Positions 1 through 7,951 of a stretch of 64,000 nt of DNA are shown here, one piece after another (the stretch's first letter is position 1; every line of letters begins with the position of its first letter). A program made the position numbers and the translations under genes. The stretch is taken from NCBI RefSeq assembly GCF_014282005.1, contig NZ_JACFTD010000002.1, forward strand, positions 496,001 through 560,000, given 5' to 3'. Under the pieces are notes generated by a model. The model worked only from the letters and a program-made list of their open reading frames with translations. It did no database searches and was not told where the DNA came from. This stretch comes from Sporosarcina sp. BP05 (GTDB taxonomy: Bacteria; Bacillota; Bacilli; Bacillales_A; Planococcaceae).

Positions 1-208
1 ACACGTTCAATTCAAAAGGACTGTGTTTTTTAGTTACTTCTCTAATGGCCTTTGCAACTTCTTCAATTTCTTGATCATTCGCTTCGAATACACCTTTAAC
101 CGTCAAGTGCGGCGTAATTAGTGCATAATGCGGATCATATCTTTTTCTGTAAGCGTTTGCCAAATCCTGAAGTTTCTTTGATGGGAATGCAACGACACCA
201 TATTTCAT
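1..208 (-). CDS. yjcG: YjcG-like 2H phosphoesterase / 2'-5' RNA ligase family protein (3' part outside window)
   Basis: The N-terminal 69 codons are present and the gene runs off the window edge. The start is the ATG at 208-206, behind AGGAGG at 222-217. The protein begins [20 protein letters not shown] and shows an H-L-T motif at residues 34-36, the first of the two HxT/S motifs expected in the 2H phosphoesterase superfamily. The second motif would lie beyond the edge. The start closely resembles B. subtilis YjcG, whose substrate is not known to me. The next gene upstream on the same strand is a YjcH-like esterase, the same pairing as in Bacillus, so co-transcription is likely (84-bp gap). 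Confidence 0.85.
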   Translation of the reverse strand, partial: MKYGVVAFPSKKLQDLANAYRKRYDPHYALITPHLTVKGVFEANDQEIEEVAKAIREVTKKHSPFELNV

Positions 209-292
209 AATTTAAACCTCCTAGAATAATTGTTTTTGCTTTATAAATTTGATTATAGCAGAATACTTGAAAATATGTCCATTTTGTCTGAA

Positions 293-1015
293 TTAATGAC
301 CAAAAACCATTTGAATCGCGCGGCGGACATCGGGTTGCCAATGCTTCCAGGTATGGTCTCCGTCGAATTCATCATAGAAATAAGGGAAACCTTTTCTTTC
401 AATTAATTCGTTTAAAGTCCGGTTTGGTGTAAGGAAGTCTTGAACGCCGTCAATTTGCGTATTAACTTGGGTTTCTTCCTTCCCAATCACATGATAAATC
501 GAGAAACGGGAAGGGTCTTGTGAAGCTTCGACCTTTTCAAGTACTAAATCATCGACGTAAGGGGAATGCAGAACGACTTTCCCGAATATATTAGGATACT
601 TGGTTGCAGTTAGAAGAGAAATCGTTGCTGCCAAGGAATCACCGATAAGGGCCCTGCCTGCCCCAATCTGATAAGTTGGATAATTGTCGTCAATATACGG
701 TACAAGTTCATGAGCCAGGAAGCGAGTATAGGCTTCGCGACGGTCACCACCCGGATGATACATGCGCCTGCGTTCTTTGACGCTTTTATAAGGAACACCT
801 ACCACGATAACATTTTCAATTTCTTCCGCGTCGATCAATTCGTCAACGACCCGTCCTATACGCCCGAACTGGAAATAATCTTTGCCATCAGATGCAATTA
901 GCACCGAATATTTATAGAGAGGCGAAAAATTGTGGGGCAAATGAATGAGCAACTGCATTTCCTCATCAAGTGCTTTACTGTAAATTGTAATATCTTCTAT
1001 TTTTCCGTATTTCAC
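293..1015 (-). CDS. yjcH: YjcH-like alpha/beta-hydrolase (esterase D family)
   Basis: A 240-residue cytoplasmic protein without signal peptide or membrane segment. It has the esterase-D/enterochelin-esterase-like layout: a nucleophile elbow G-D-S-L-A with Ser127, and a late Gly-Asp-His with His221 as probable catalytic histidine. A conserved acidic residue between them would complete the triad. The length is normal for the family. AGGAGGCAACC precedes the ATG at 1015. It lies directly upstream of yjcG on the same strand, matching Bacillus gene order. The physiological ester is unknown, and the family includes siderophore and S-formylglutathione esterases, so substrate assignment would be a guess. 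Confidence 0.85.
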   Translation of the reverse strand: MKYGKIEDITIYSKALDEEMQLLIHLPHNFSPLYKYSVLIASDGKDYFQFGRIGRVVDELIDAEEIENVIVVGVPYKSVKERRRMYHPGGDRREAYTRFLAHELVPYIDDNYPTYQIGAGRALIGDSLAATISLLTATKYPNIFGKVVLHSPYVDDLVLEKVEASQDPSRFSIYHVIGKEETQVNTQIDGVQDFLTPNRTLNELIERKGFPYFYDEFDGDHTWKHWQPDVRRAIQMVFGH

Positions 1016-1050
1016 TCTGGTTGCCTCCTAAAATTGCATGTATATTGAAA

Positions 1051-1080
1051 TTGTATCATAACGTAAAGGTCCGGTATAAT
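1051..1080 (+). promoter_or_regulatory. Candidate SigA promoter of the PgpA-like gene
   Basis: TTGTAT (1051-1056) and a perfect TATAAT (1075-1080) are separated by 18 bp and lie about 45 bp before the preferred ATG at 1127. The region is divergent from yjcH. Confidence 0.5.
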
Positions 1081-1126
1081 GCTTGTGTTCCGTTTATATA
1101 CTAACTATAAAAGGGGTTGGACAGAA

Positions 1127-1711
1127 ATGCATGATGATACAAAAATTGTTCATTCAAAAGTTGTGACAGAAGCGACGAAAGCGGCTTTGAAACGACGCGG
1201 TGTGACACTGGAAGCCATTGCTGAAATCGTCTATGAACTGCAATACCCGTATAACGATGGTCTAACAATGGCTCACTGTATTGAATCTATTGAAGGTGTA
1301 CTCCGAAAACGTGAACTTCAGCATGCGATTCTCGTGGGAATTGAATTAGATGAATTGGCAGAACAGGGGAAACTGTCTGCGCCATTACAACAAATTGTTG
1401 AGTCTGACGAAGGTCTTTTTGGGGTTGATGAAACAATCGCACTGGGTGCCGTGTTTACATATGGTTCTATTGCGGTAACGACATTCGGTCATCTCGATAA
1501 AAATAAAATGGGTATCATTAAAGAGCTAGACACGAAAAAAGGAAAAGCCATCCATACGTTTTTGGATGACCTGGTTGCCAGTGTTGCTGCTTGTGCAGCT
1601 TCAAGAATCGCACATAGAACAAGGGACCTTCAAGAAGCGGGGGAAACATTCGGAGATATTTCACCTGAGGAAACGATGCCTGAGACGAAAGTCAACGGTG
1701 CACAAATATAG
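1127..1711 (+). CDS. Phosphatidylglycerophosphatase A family protein (YutG-like)
   Basis: The start is the ATG at 1127, preceded by an AAAGGGGTTGGA ribosome site. A longer reading frame from 1079 overlaps the -10 box and is unlikely. The resulting 194-residue protein has the PgpA-family body, including the conserved stretches LKRRGVTLEAIAEIVYELQ and the segment around 'DGLTMAHCIESIEGVLRKRE'. PgpA enzymes dephosphorylate phosphatidylglycerophosphate in phospholipid synthesis. The short soluble Firmicutes (YutG-like) members are only inferred to do this. The gene stands alone between a SigA-like promoter and a hairpin terminator. The C-terminal tail from about residue 165 is acidic and probably disordered. 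Confidence 0.8.
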   Translation: MHDDTKIVHSKVVTEATKAALKRRGVTLEAIAEIVYELQYPYNDGLTMAHCIESIEGVLRKRELQHAILVGIELDELAEQGKLSAPLQQIVESDEGLFGVDETIALGAVFTYGSIAVTTFGHLDKNKMGIIKELDTKKGKAIHTFLDDLVASVAACAASRIAHRTRDLQEAGETFGDISPEETMPETKVNGAQI

Positions 1712-1730
1712 TGACGACTTATGAACACCT

Positions 1731-1757
1731 GAAAGGATTCGTCCTTTTGGGTTTTTT
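1731..1757 (+). terminator. Rho-independent terminator
   Basis: AAAGGA-TTCG-TCCTTT hairpin at 1732-1747 with a tetraloop, followed by a T-rich run, 20 bp after the PgpA-like stop. Confidence 0.7.
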
Positions 1758-1788
1758 GAATTTGAAGAAGATAGTAAGTAGAAAGAAC

Positions 1789-1802
1789 TGTAAACGCTTG
1801 CA
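1789..1802 (+). promoter_or_regulatory. CcpA cre-like site upstream of the TAXI transporter promoter
   Basis: TGTAAACGCTTGCA matches the Bacillus cre consensus TGWAANCGNTNWCA at all fixed positions but one. It ends 25 bp before a TTGACA -35 box. A cre upstream of -35 is the arrangement of CcpA-activated genes such as ackA and pta, while repression usually uses sites on or after the promoter. Confidence 0.6.
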
Positions 1803-1827
1803 AGAATCTGATTAATTTTAAAGTTTA

Positions 1828-1858
1828 TTGACAAAATAGAGAGACTTCATGGTAAGAT
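1828..1858 (+). promoter_or_regulatory. Candidate SigA promoter of the TAXI/TRAP operon
   Basis: Perfect TTGACA (1828-1833) and TAAGAT (1853-1858), 19-bp spacer (slightly long), about 50 bp before the lipoprotein start at 1907. Confidence 0.55.
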
Positions 1859-1906
1859 GTATTTTGGGATTATGAAGAACTATCACACATAAGGGGATGA
1901 AATAAA

Positions 1907-2902
1907 ATGAAGAAAAAGCAATTGAGATTGTTTGCATTTATTGCAATGATTGCATTACTAGTACTATCAGCATGTAACTCAGGCGATACAGGGACTTCCG
2001 AGAAAGATGCTGACGCTGGTAAAAGTAAAGAAGATTACAAGTTCCTTAGTATTTTAACTGGAGGAACACAAGGAACGTACTACCCACTTGGGGGATCATT
2101 CGCTGATTATATTACAGAAGCGACAGGTATTAAAACAACGGCAGAGGTTTCACAAGCATCTGCAGCGAATATGACATCACTTCAAGATGGTGAAGCTGAC
2201 ATTGCATTTGTTCAAACAGATATTGCTTACTACGCTTCTAAAGGTGAGCTTATGTTTGATGGCGAAGTAATTGATAATGTTTCAGCTATTGGTGCACTTT
2301 ACCCTGAAACTGTTCAATTAATCACACTTGAAAAGAACGGTATTAAAACTTACGCAGATTTGAAAGGGAAGAAAGTTTCTGTTGGCGCACCAGGTTCTGG
2401 TACGTATGCGAACGCGGAACAACTTCTAGAAATCCATGGACTAACAATGGATGACATTAAGCCACAAAGCCTTGATTTTGGTGAATCACAAGAAAGTCTA
2501 CAAGCTGGTCAAATCGATGCTGCTTTCATCACAGCTGGTACACCTACAGGAGCAGTTGAAGGCTTGAACGCAGTCGCGTCAGTATTTGTTGTTCCAGTTG
2601 AGGATGCAAAAGCAGACGAATTGATCAAAAAATATCCTTACTACGCTAAAGAAATGATTCCTTCAGGCACATATGGAATGGCAGCTGAAACACCAGCAGT
2701 TTCCGTTGGTGCGATGCTTGTAATTCAAAATGAAGTACCTGAAGAGTTGGGCTATGAAATTACAAAAGCAATTTATGACAACGCGTCTAAATTGCAACAC
2801 GCAAAAGGGAAATTGATACAAGCAGAAAAAGGCCTTGATGGAATCGGAATTCCGGTTCACCCAGGTGCACAGAAATACTTTGATGAAGTAATCAAAAAAT
2901 AA
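1907..2902 (+). CDS. TAXI family TRAP transporter solute-binding lipoprotein
   Basis: 331 residues. A type II signal peptide with lipobox L-S-A-C predicts lipidation at Cys23 and anchoring outside the membrane. The mature part carries the TAXI-type periplasmic-binding fold near TGGTQGTYYPLGG (about residues 52-64), the typical N-terminal ligand-binding segment. TAXI binding proteins deliver carboxylates or amino acids such as glutamate to a fused TRAP permease, and the substrate here is not evident. It is the first gene of an operon with a DUF1850 protein and the fused permease. A cre-like site upstream suggests control by carbon source. Confidence 0.92.
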   Translation: MKKKQLRLFAFIAMIALLVLSACNSGDTGTSEKDADAGKSKEDYKFLSILTGGTQGTYYPLGGSFADYITEATGIKTTAEVSQASAANMTSLQDGEADIAFVQTDIAYYASKGELMFDGEVIDNVSAIGALYPETVQLITLEKNGIKTYADLKGKKVSVGAPGSGTYANAEQLLEIHGLTMDDIKPQSLDFGESQESLQAGQIDAAFITAGTPTGAVEGLNAVASVFVVPVEDAKADELIKKYPYYAKEMIPSGTYGMAAETPAVSVGAMLVIQNEVPEELGYEITKAIYDNASKLQHAKGKLIQAEKGLDGIGIPVHPGAQKYFDEVIKK

Positions 2903-2995
2903 GTTGTGATGTACGCGGGGCGGTGAAGCGTTATGCTTCAGCCGTCCTATTTTCTTTAATTATTCTTGTAAACTAGAAACGGAAGGAAGAGGCGG

Positions 2996-3535
2996 ATGGG
3001 TTCCAAAATAGTGGTTCCGCTTATTCTTTTTTTTATTTGTACAGTTGCCATTCTTTTTTTTATGCCGATAAAGTCAGCGTTTACGTTTACTGAACATCGT
3101 GTGGAGAACTCTAGGGTTTATTATGTCCCTTTAAAAAGTACGACTAGCTTTCAAATCAGATACGTTCATTCAATTCATTTGACGGATGTCATTGAATTCT
3201 ATGAAGTGACTGCGAATCAAAAAATACGTCTGCTATCGATGCAGTACGAGGATCTTGCAATTGGTTTACCGGGCTATGCAGAAGAAGGAGAAACATTTAC
3301 TGTACAGGACGGTGTGTATACGCTTACATACAATGATAATGTTATAGATTCTTTTGTCATGTTAATTGGCGATGTAGATGCAGAATTAGCTTTTCGATAC
3401 TTAGGCAATGAACTAAATTTAAAGAAACAGTTGGTAAGGGGGAAATCCTACACATTTCGTGTCGCGAAACTATCCTTCTATCAAATGCTTAAAGGGGTTA
3501 ATATGAATGGAAAAAGAAACAAAGCGGAACGATGA
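2996..3535 (+). CDS. DUF1850 domain protein of the TAXI transporter operon
   Basis: 179 residues, with an N-terminal hydrophobic segment (about residues 5-22) that could be an uncleaved anchor or signal, and an exported beta-rich body with the DUF1850-like stretch S-F-Q-I-R-Y-V-H-S-I-H. DUF1850 proteins are recurrent partners between the binding protein and permease genes of TAXI transporters, and their role is unproven. The start is the ATG at 2996 behind GGAAGGAAGAGG. It overlaps the permease gene by 29 bp, which suggests translational coupling. Confidence 0.8.
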   Translation: MGSKIVVPLILFFICTVAILFFMPIKSAFTFTEHRVENSRVYYVPLKSTTSFQIRYVHSIHLTDVIEFYEVTANQKIRLLSMQYEDLAIGLPGYAEEGETFTVQDGVYTLTYNDNVIDSFVMLIGDVDAELAFRYLGNELNLKKQLVRGKSYTFRVAKLSFYQMLKGVNMNGKRNKAER

Positions 3536-5546
3536 ACTAGAGTTGGAAATGCAAACAGAAGAGTTTAAAATGCTGTCAGAAGAAGAACAACTGGAAATAC
3601 TTCAAAAGTACGACCCGGAATCGAATACACGTGATGTTACAGGCATATTTAAGAAAATTGTATTTTTTGGTTTACTAGCATTTTCTATATTTCAATTGTA
3701 CACAGCGATTGGGACTCCTTTTACGGCATACATTCAACGTTCAATACACTTAGGGTTTGCATTATCACTAATCTTTATCTTGTTTCCGGCTAAGAAAAAA
3801 ATTAAGAGCGAACGAAATAAGGTACCGTTTTACGATATGATTTTGGCGCTTTTGGCAATAGGAGTCGGACTTTATTGGCCGCTTCTCATCGGTGATCTTG
3901 TCTTACGTGTAGGTCGTGTATCGACACTTGATATTGTCGTCGGGGTCCTAGCTATCCTTTTGACCATGGAGGCCGCGAGAAGAGCGGTTGGAATGCCGAT
4001 TACAATTATCTCAGCTGTATTTTTAGTCTATGCATTTTTTGGACCTTATTTCCCGGGATTCCTTGCACACCGTGGACAAGATCTAAAAAGTGTCGTTCAA
4101 TTAATGTTTTTCACGACAGATGGAATTTTGGGTACGCCAATTAGTGTATCTTCTACATTCATCTTCGTGTTCCTGTTATTCGGAGCATTCCTTGTCAAAA
4201 CAGGTGTTGGAGCATATTTCAACGATCTTGCGGTTGTGTTGGCAGGTCGTTTAGTTGGGGGACCGGCTAAAGTTGCCATCTTCTCAAGTGCTTTACAAGG
4301 TACGATTTCAGGAAGTTCGGTTGCAAACGTTGTTGGATCAGGTTCATATACAATTCCGATGATGAAAAAACTCGGTTATAAAAAGGAATTTGCTGGCGGA
4401 GTTGAAGCGGCAGCGTCGACGGGTGGGCAAATTATGCCTCCGATTATGGGAGCAGCCGCTTTCCTTATGGTTGAATTCATAGGCGGCGTTACCTACTGGC
4501 AAATTGCAAAAGCAGCAGCGATTCCAGCACTCCTTTATTTCACGGGTGTTTGGATTATGACACACTTTGAAGCGAAGCGTGTAGGTCTGAAAGGAATGAC
4601 GGAAGACCAAATTCCTGACCGTAAAAAGACATTAAAGAAAATTTATTTACTTTTACCGATTGTCGGTATTATTGTCTTCTTATTAATTGGTATTCCAACG
4701 ATGAAAGCAGCGTTGCTTGGAATCGTCTTAACGATTATCGTCAGCTCATTCGATAAATCAACGCGTCTTGGATTCAAAGACATGATCGAAGCGCTAGTTG
4801 ATGGTGCACGTACTGCGCTTGGCGTCGCAGCGGCAACGGCATGTGCCGGTATTATTGTAGGTGTTGTTGTGAAGACTGGTTTAGGCTTAAGCCTTGCCAC
4901 TGGCCTGATTTCAGCGGCGGGTGGGAACATCTTCCTGACGTTGTTCTTTACAATGCTTGCTGCAATCGTTTTAGGCATGGGTTCACCGACAACAGCGAAC
5001 TATGTCATAACGTCAACAATTGCCGCTCCTGCGATTATCACGCTTCTTATGCTTGATACCCCTGGCGCGACTGTTCCAATCGTTGTGGCTGTATCAGCGC
5101 ATCTATTTGTTTTCTATTTTGGTATTATTGCAGATATTACACCACCTGTTGCCCTTGCAGCATTTGCAGCAGCTGGTATTTCTGGTGGAGATCCGATTAA
5201 AACAGGTGTCACCTCTGCAAAGCTCGCTATCGCGGCATTTATCATTCCGTACATGTTCGTATTTAACCCGGCGATGCTGATGATGGGCGCTTCTGTCCCA
5301 GAGATTTTATGGGTCGTTTTCACCGCCATTATCGGAATGATTGCGATCGGTGCAGGCATGATTGGCTTCTGGTATCGGAAATGTAACTGGATTGAGCGCT
5401 TGTTCGCTTTAGCGACGGGAATGCTTCTCATTTTCCCAGAAACTATTACCGACATTGTCGGGTTAGTATTGTTCGTGGTAATGGTCGCACTCCAGTGGAT
5501 GACACGGGAGAAAGATGACGAAGGTAAGAATGTTTCTGTAGCTTAA
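3507..5546 (+). CDS. TRAP transporter permease, fused small and large subunits (TAXI type)
   Basis: 679 residues with a charged cytoplasmic N-terminus (1-48) followed by many hydrophobic helices. The first third corresponds to the DctQ-like small subunit and the rest to the DctM-like large subunit with its repeated glycine-rich hairpins, for example the region around G-S-G-S-Y-T-I-P near residue 275. Fused DctQM permeases are diagnostic of TAXI systems and use a sodium or proton gradient. The start ATG lies inside the DUF1850 gene behind AAAGGGG. A strong terminator follows. Confidence 0.92.
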   Translation: MEKETKRNDELELEMQTEEFKMLSEEEQLEILQKYDPESNTRDVTGIFKKIVFFGLLAFSIFQLYTAIGTPFTAYIQRSIHLGFALSLIFILFPAKKKIKSERNKVPFYDMILALLAIGVGLYWPLLIGDLVLRVGRVSTLDIVVGVLAILLTMEAARRAVGMPITIISAVFLVYAFFGPYFPGFLAHRGQDLKSVVQLMFFTTDGILGTPISVSSTFIFVFLLFGAFLVKTGVGAYFNDLAVVLAGRLVGGPAKVAIFSSALQGTISGSSVANVVGSGSYTIPMMKKLGYKKEFAGGVEAAASTGGQIMPPIMGAAAFLMVEFIGGVTYWQIAKAAAIPALLYFTGVWIMTHFEAKRVGLKGMTEDQIPDRKKTLKKIYLLLPIVGIIVFLLIGIPTMKAALLGIVLTIIVSSFDKSTRLGFKDMIEALVDGARTALGVAAATACAGIIVGVVVKTGLGLSLATGLISAAGGNIFLTLFFTMLAAIVLGMGSPTTANYVITSTIAAPAIITLLMLDTPGATVPIVVAVSAHLFVFYFGIIADITPPVALAAFAAAGISGGDPIKTGVTSAKLAIAAFIIPYMFVFNPAMLMMGASVPEILWVVFTAIIGMIAIGAGMIGFWYRKCNWIERLFALATGMLLIFPETITDIVGLVLFVVMVALQWMTREKDDEGKNVSVA

Positions 5547-5560
5547 TAGAATGTTGAAAT

Positions 5561-5597
5561 CCCTTCGCTGTGAGTTTTATCAGGCGAAGGGATTTTT
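5561..5597 (+). terminator. Terminator of the TAXI operon
   Basis: CCCTTCGC (5561-5568) pairs with GCGAAGGG (5584-5591), followed by ATTTTTAG. Confidence 0.85.
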
Positions 5598-5685
5598 AGT
5601 TTAAAGATTTGGCGAATAACCGAGGATATAAGCTTGCCGAACGATTATTATAAACGTTTTAAATCAGTGGTTAAATGAAAAGTAC

Positions 5686-5718
5686 AAAAAAAGCATCACT
5701 TCCGAAGAAGTAATGCTT
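5686..5718 (-). terminator. Terminator downstream of the tRNA-Val remnant (minus strand)
   Basis: On the minus strand an AAGCATTACTTC / GAAGTGATGCTT hairpin is followed by seven T. It sits where a tRNA terminator would be for the truncated copy, paralleling the hairpin after the intact tRNA. Confidence 0.6.
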
Positions 5719-5769
5719 GTCGGAAAAACCTTTGTTCCTAAAGGTTCTCTGTGGGTTATGCACTCAATA

Positions 5770-5810
5770 TGGTCCCGACTGGGCTCGAACCAGCGCCCTT
5801 ACCTTGTCGA
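5770..5810 (-). pseudogene. Truncated tRNA-Val 3' portion
   Basis: The sequence matches the acceptor 3' strand, the T arm and part of the anticodon arm of the intact tRNA-Val at 6754-6826 with few differences, then diverges before the D arm. Similarity continues downstream of the tRNA on the minus strand to 5720 (matching 6706-6753). The 5' half is missing, so it cannot fold as a tRNA. It is either the remains of a tandem tRNA duplication or an integration-site scar. Confidence 0.7.
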
Positions 5811-6075
5811 ATCACTCCGCAAACAATCAAATTCTGAAACTGTGCAAACGGTGATACCATAACATCCCATTACTTCTGAAACGTCATTGTCTCACATGAT
5901 CTGAACACCTCAAAAGTTTTATAAACCATATTAGAAACGATAACCAGCCGAATGTTGTTTACCATTTATTTAATAAAATGGGACAGTATTTCGTGGGTTA
6001 CCTAAAATACGACCGGCTTCAGTTATAGATGAAAACGTAAATAGAACCGCCTGTATATAAGTTGCAAGCAGATAT

Positions 6076-6100
6076 TCCCAATTGTACAATGTAATTGGGA
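6076..6100 (+). promoter_or_regulatory. Inverted repeat over the promoter/ribosome site of the DUF6241-like gene
   Basis: TCCCAATT and AATTGGGA arms (8 bp, perfect) flank a 9-nt loop that contains TACAAT. The right arm includes the GGGA of the ribosome-binding sequence for the ATG at 6110. It could be a DNA operator or an RNA hairpin hiding the ribosome site. Confidence 0.5.
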
Positions 6101-6109
6101 GTGAATTTA

Positions 6110-6640
6110 ATGAATTATAAAAAAACAATACTAATAACAGCAGGGATTGTAGCATTGGGTTTAAGTGCGTACCTGGTTTTCAATCAATGGAATAAAGGGA
6201 GCGTAACAATCGAGGAAAAACCCGGAGTTCCAAAAGCGGGAGTTGTAATACCAGTAATTGAAATTGGCGAAAAAAGAACAATACCAGTTGAAGAAGAATT
6301 TCTGCTTTCTATGGAGGAATATGGTGTACAAGATGCAATACATGGTATGAGTCATCAGAAAGTTCGTGCAGATGACAAATGGGGATTCATTCCTTTAACT
6401 CAGGACCGTGTGCAACGTTTAATTGAAGTTGTTGAAGCAAGTGAAAATAATTATATTAGCGCTCCAGTGTATTTGGATATTCTCAATCGTTGGGCAAACA
6501 ATGACTTTTCTCGAGCAGATAAAGATCATAACGCCATCTGGGATTTGCAAGAAGGGAATGTTGGAAAAGCAAGTGGATTGTTATCTATTGAAGAAGAAAA
6601 AACATTTATTAAAAAACACTTCAAAATTGAAAATGAGTGA
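6110..6640 (+). CDS. DUF6241-like membrane-anchored protein
   Basis: The start is the ATG at 6110 (GGGAGTG ribosome site). A longer TTG start at 6095 would lie inside the inverted repeat. The 176 residues comprise one N-terminal membrane anchor (about residues 6-24) and an extracellular body ending in a conserved-looking part with H-G-M-S-H-Q-K-V, K-W-G-F-I-P-L-T and A-D-K-D-H-N-A-I-W. I associate this pattern with the DUF6241 family of Bacillaceae; its function is unknown. The gene is alone between the tRNA remnant and the intact tRNA, pointing to acquisition or displacement at that site. Confidence 0.65.
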   Translation: MNYKKTILITAGIVALGLSAYLVFNQWNKGSVTIEEKPGVPKAGVVIPVIEIGEKRTIPVEEEFLLSMEEYGVQDAIHGMSHQKVRADDKWGFIPLTQDRVQRLIEVVEASENNYISAPVYLDILNRWANNDFSRADKDHNAIWDLQEGNVGKASGLLSIEEEKTFIKKHFKIENE

Positions 6641-6667
6641 CGTCAGAAATAGGTGGAAATTCAAAGA

Positions 6668-6706
6668 AAAAAAGACGTTCAAGCACAAGGCTTAAAACGT
6701 CTTTTT
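6668..6706. terminator. Bidirectional terminator between the DUF6241-like gene and tRNA-Val
   Basis: AAAAAGACGTT (6669-6679) pairs with AACGTCTTTTT (6696-6706), with A- and T-runs on both sides. It can end the plus-strand gene and the minus-strand tRNA. Confidence 0.75.
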
Positions 6707-6753
6707 CGGAAAAACCTTTGTTCCTAAAGGTTTTCTTCGGGTTTGGCACCCAA

Positions 6754-6826
6754 TGGTCCCGACTGGGCTCGAACCAGCGACCCCTACCTTGTCGAGGTAG
6801 TGCTCTCCCAGCTGAGCTACGGAACC
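6754..6826 (-). tRNA. tRNA-Val (anticodon GAC)
   Basis: On the minus strand, 73 nt fold as a complete cloverleaf. The acceptor GGTTCCG pairs with CGGGACC, leaving discriminator A. The D arm is AGCTCAGCTGGGAGAGC, the anticodon stem CTACC/GGTAG has loop TCGACAA giving GAC, and the T arm has loop TTCGAGC. CCA is not encoded. It is a single gene, not part of an rRNA or tRNA cluster in this window. Confidence 0.95.
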
Positions 6827-6943
6827 GGGAATTAAATTGTGTTTCTGCTTACTGCACATTTTCTATTATAGCGCTTCTGTAATAGAAGTCAACACCTTTA
6901 GGAAAAGTTTTTTAAAAACGAGTATAATAGGCAATGGAAAGGG

Positions 6944-7798
6944 GTGTTTCCAATCGATGTTCAATTTACATTGCCTTATGTCTATGACTTCGATCGGGCA
7001 ATTGTTCGGTTGGCGGGGGATCCGGTGAATTCGGTGGATTTGCAAAGTCGTACAATACGCATTCCCATGGAAGAAGGGAATAGTGTCACGCTGCAAAGTA
7101 TAGGCACGAAACAACTACCTTCATTTATAGTGGGAAATGCAATTGATGACATTCAAATTGAAACAATTAAATCAATCTTTCATTTTGATAAACCGTTAGA
7201 TGCAATTGGGCTGCATTTTGCGGGAACAGATCTTGGACCACTATTTCTTGAATATGAAGGCACTCCGCTAATTAAAAGTTTTTCATTATATGGAACTCTT
7301 ATGAAAAGTATCATTCACCAACAACTCAATTTGTCATTCTCACATACGCTAACGAAGCGCTTTGTTGAATCATTTGGAGAGATGGTGGATGACGTCTGGC
7401 GTTATCCATCCCCAGAGCGTATTGCGGCGCTTGACGTCTCAGCGCTTCGAGATTTGCAGTTTAGCACGCGTAAGGCCGAATATGTCATTGGCTTGTCGCA
7501 AGCGATTGCAGAGGGGACGCTCGACCTTGAGCAGTTCAGCGGAATGGATGACGATGAAGTAACTTCAAAACTGGTTGCTTTCCGCGGTGTGGGACCTTGG
7601 ACGGCACAAGGATTTCTAATGTCTGGGCTCGGACGTCCGAATTTATTTCCACTTGCGGATATTGGTTTGCAAAACGCATTGAAAAAGGTATGGAATATGG
7701 ATTGCAAGCCATCGCAAGATGAAATGCGTGCCCGTTTTCCAGAGTGGTCACCTTACTTAAGTTATGCAGCACTTTATCTGTGGCACAGTATTGAGTGA
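6944..7798 (+). CDS. DNA-3-methyladenine glycosylase II (AlkA-like)
   Basis: 284 residues if read from the GTG at 6944, which lies very close to its AAAGGGG site, so the true start may be a few codons downstream. The C-terminal two-thirds is a HhH-GPD base-excision glycosylase: the helix-hairpin-helix around LVAFRGVGPWTAQ (about residues 207-220) is followed by L-A-D-I-G with the catalytic Asp239. AlkA enzymes remove alkylated purines such as 3-methyladenine. The N-terminal segment matches the YfjP-type proteins of Bacillus. The gene is monocistronic and ends at a bidirectional terminator. Confidence 0.88.
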   Translation: MFPIDVQFTLPYVYDFDRAIVRLAGDPVNSVDLQSRTIRIPMEEGNSVTLQSIGTKQLPSFIVGNAIDDIQIETIKSIFHFDKPLDAIGLHFAGTDLGPLFLEYEGTPLIKSFSLYGTLMKSIIHQQLNLSFSHTLTKRFVESFGEMVDDVWRYPSPERIAALDVSALRDLQFSTRKAEYVIGLSQAIAEGTLDLEQFSGMDDDEVTSKLVAFRGVGPWTAQGFLMSGLGRPNLFPLADIGLQNALKKVWNMDCKPSQDEMRARFPEWSPYLSYAALYLWHSIE

Positions 7799-7860
7799 CG
7801 TTTAAGGAAAACTGAATAACGCAGCCCCCAAAAAATACTACGCGCCATTCTAACACATGA

Positions 7861-7904
7861 AAAAACAGCTTTCCCATTATAAATTCATGGAAAAGCTGTT
7901 TTTA
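7861..7904. terminator. Bidirectional terminator between alkA-like gene and the small protein gene
   Basis: AAAAACAGCTTT and AAAGCTGTTTTT arms with flanking A/T runs serve both converging genes. Confidence 0.8.
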
Positions 7905-7951
7905 GGGTCCGTTGGAAATGGGCATCGTTGTCAAGTTAGTTATACTAATTA

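Noticed and set aside
5686-5718. Small RNA gene at the hairpin beside the tRNA remnant
   Set aside because: The hairpin with T-run on the minus strand is better explained as the terminator of the decayed tRNA copy.
6637-6882. Plus-strand frame containing SRLGSNQRPLPCRGSALPAELRN
   Set aside because: This is the well-known false translation of the strand opposite a tRNA gene; it covers tRNA-Val(GAC) and has no ribosome site.
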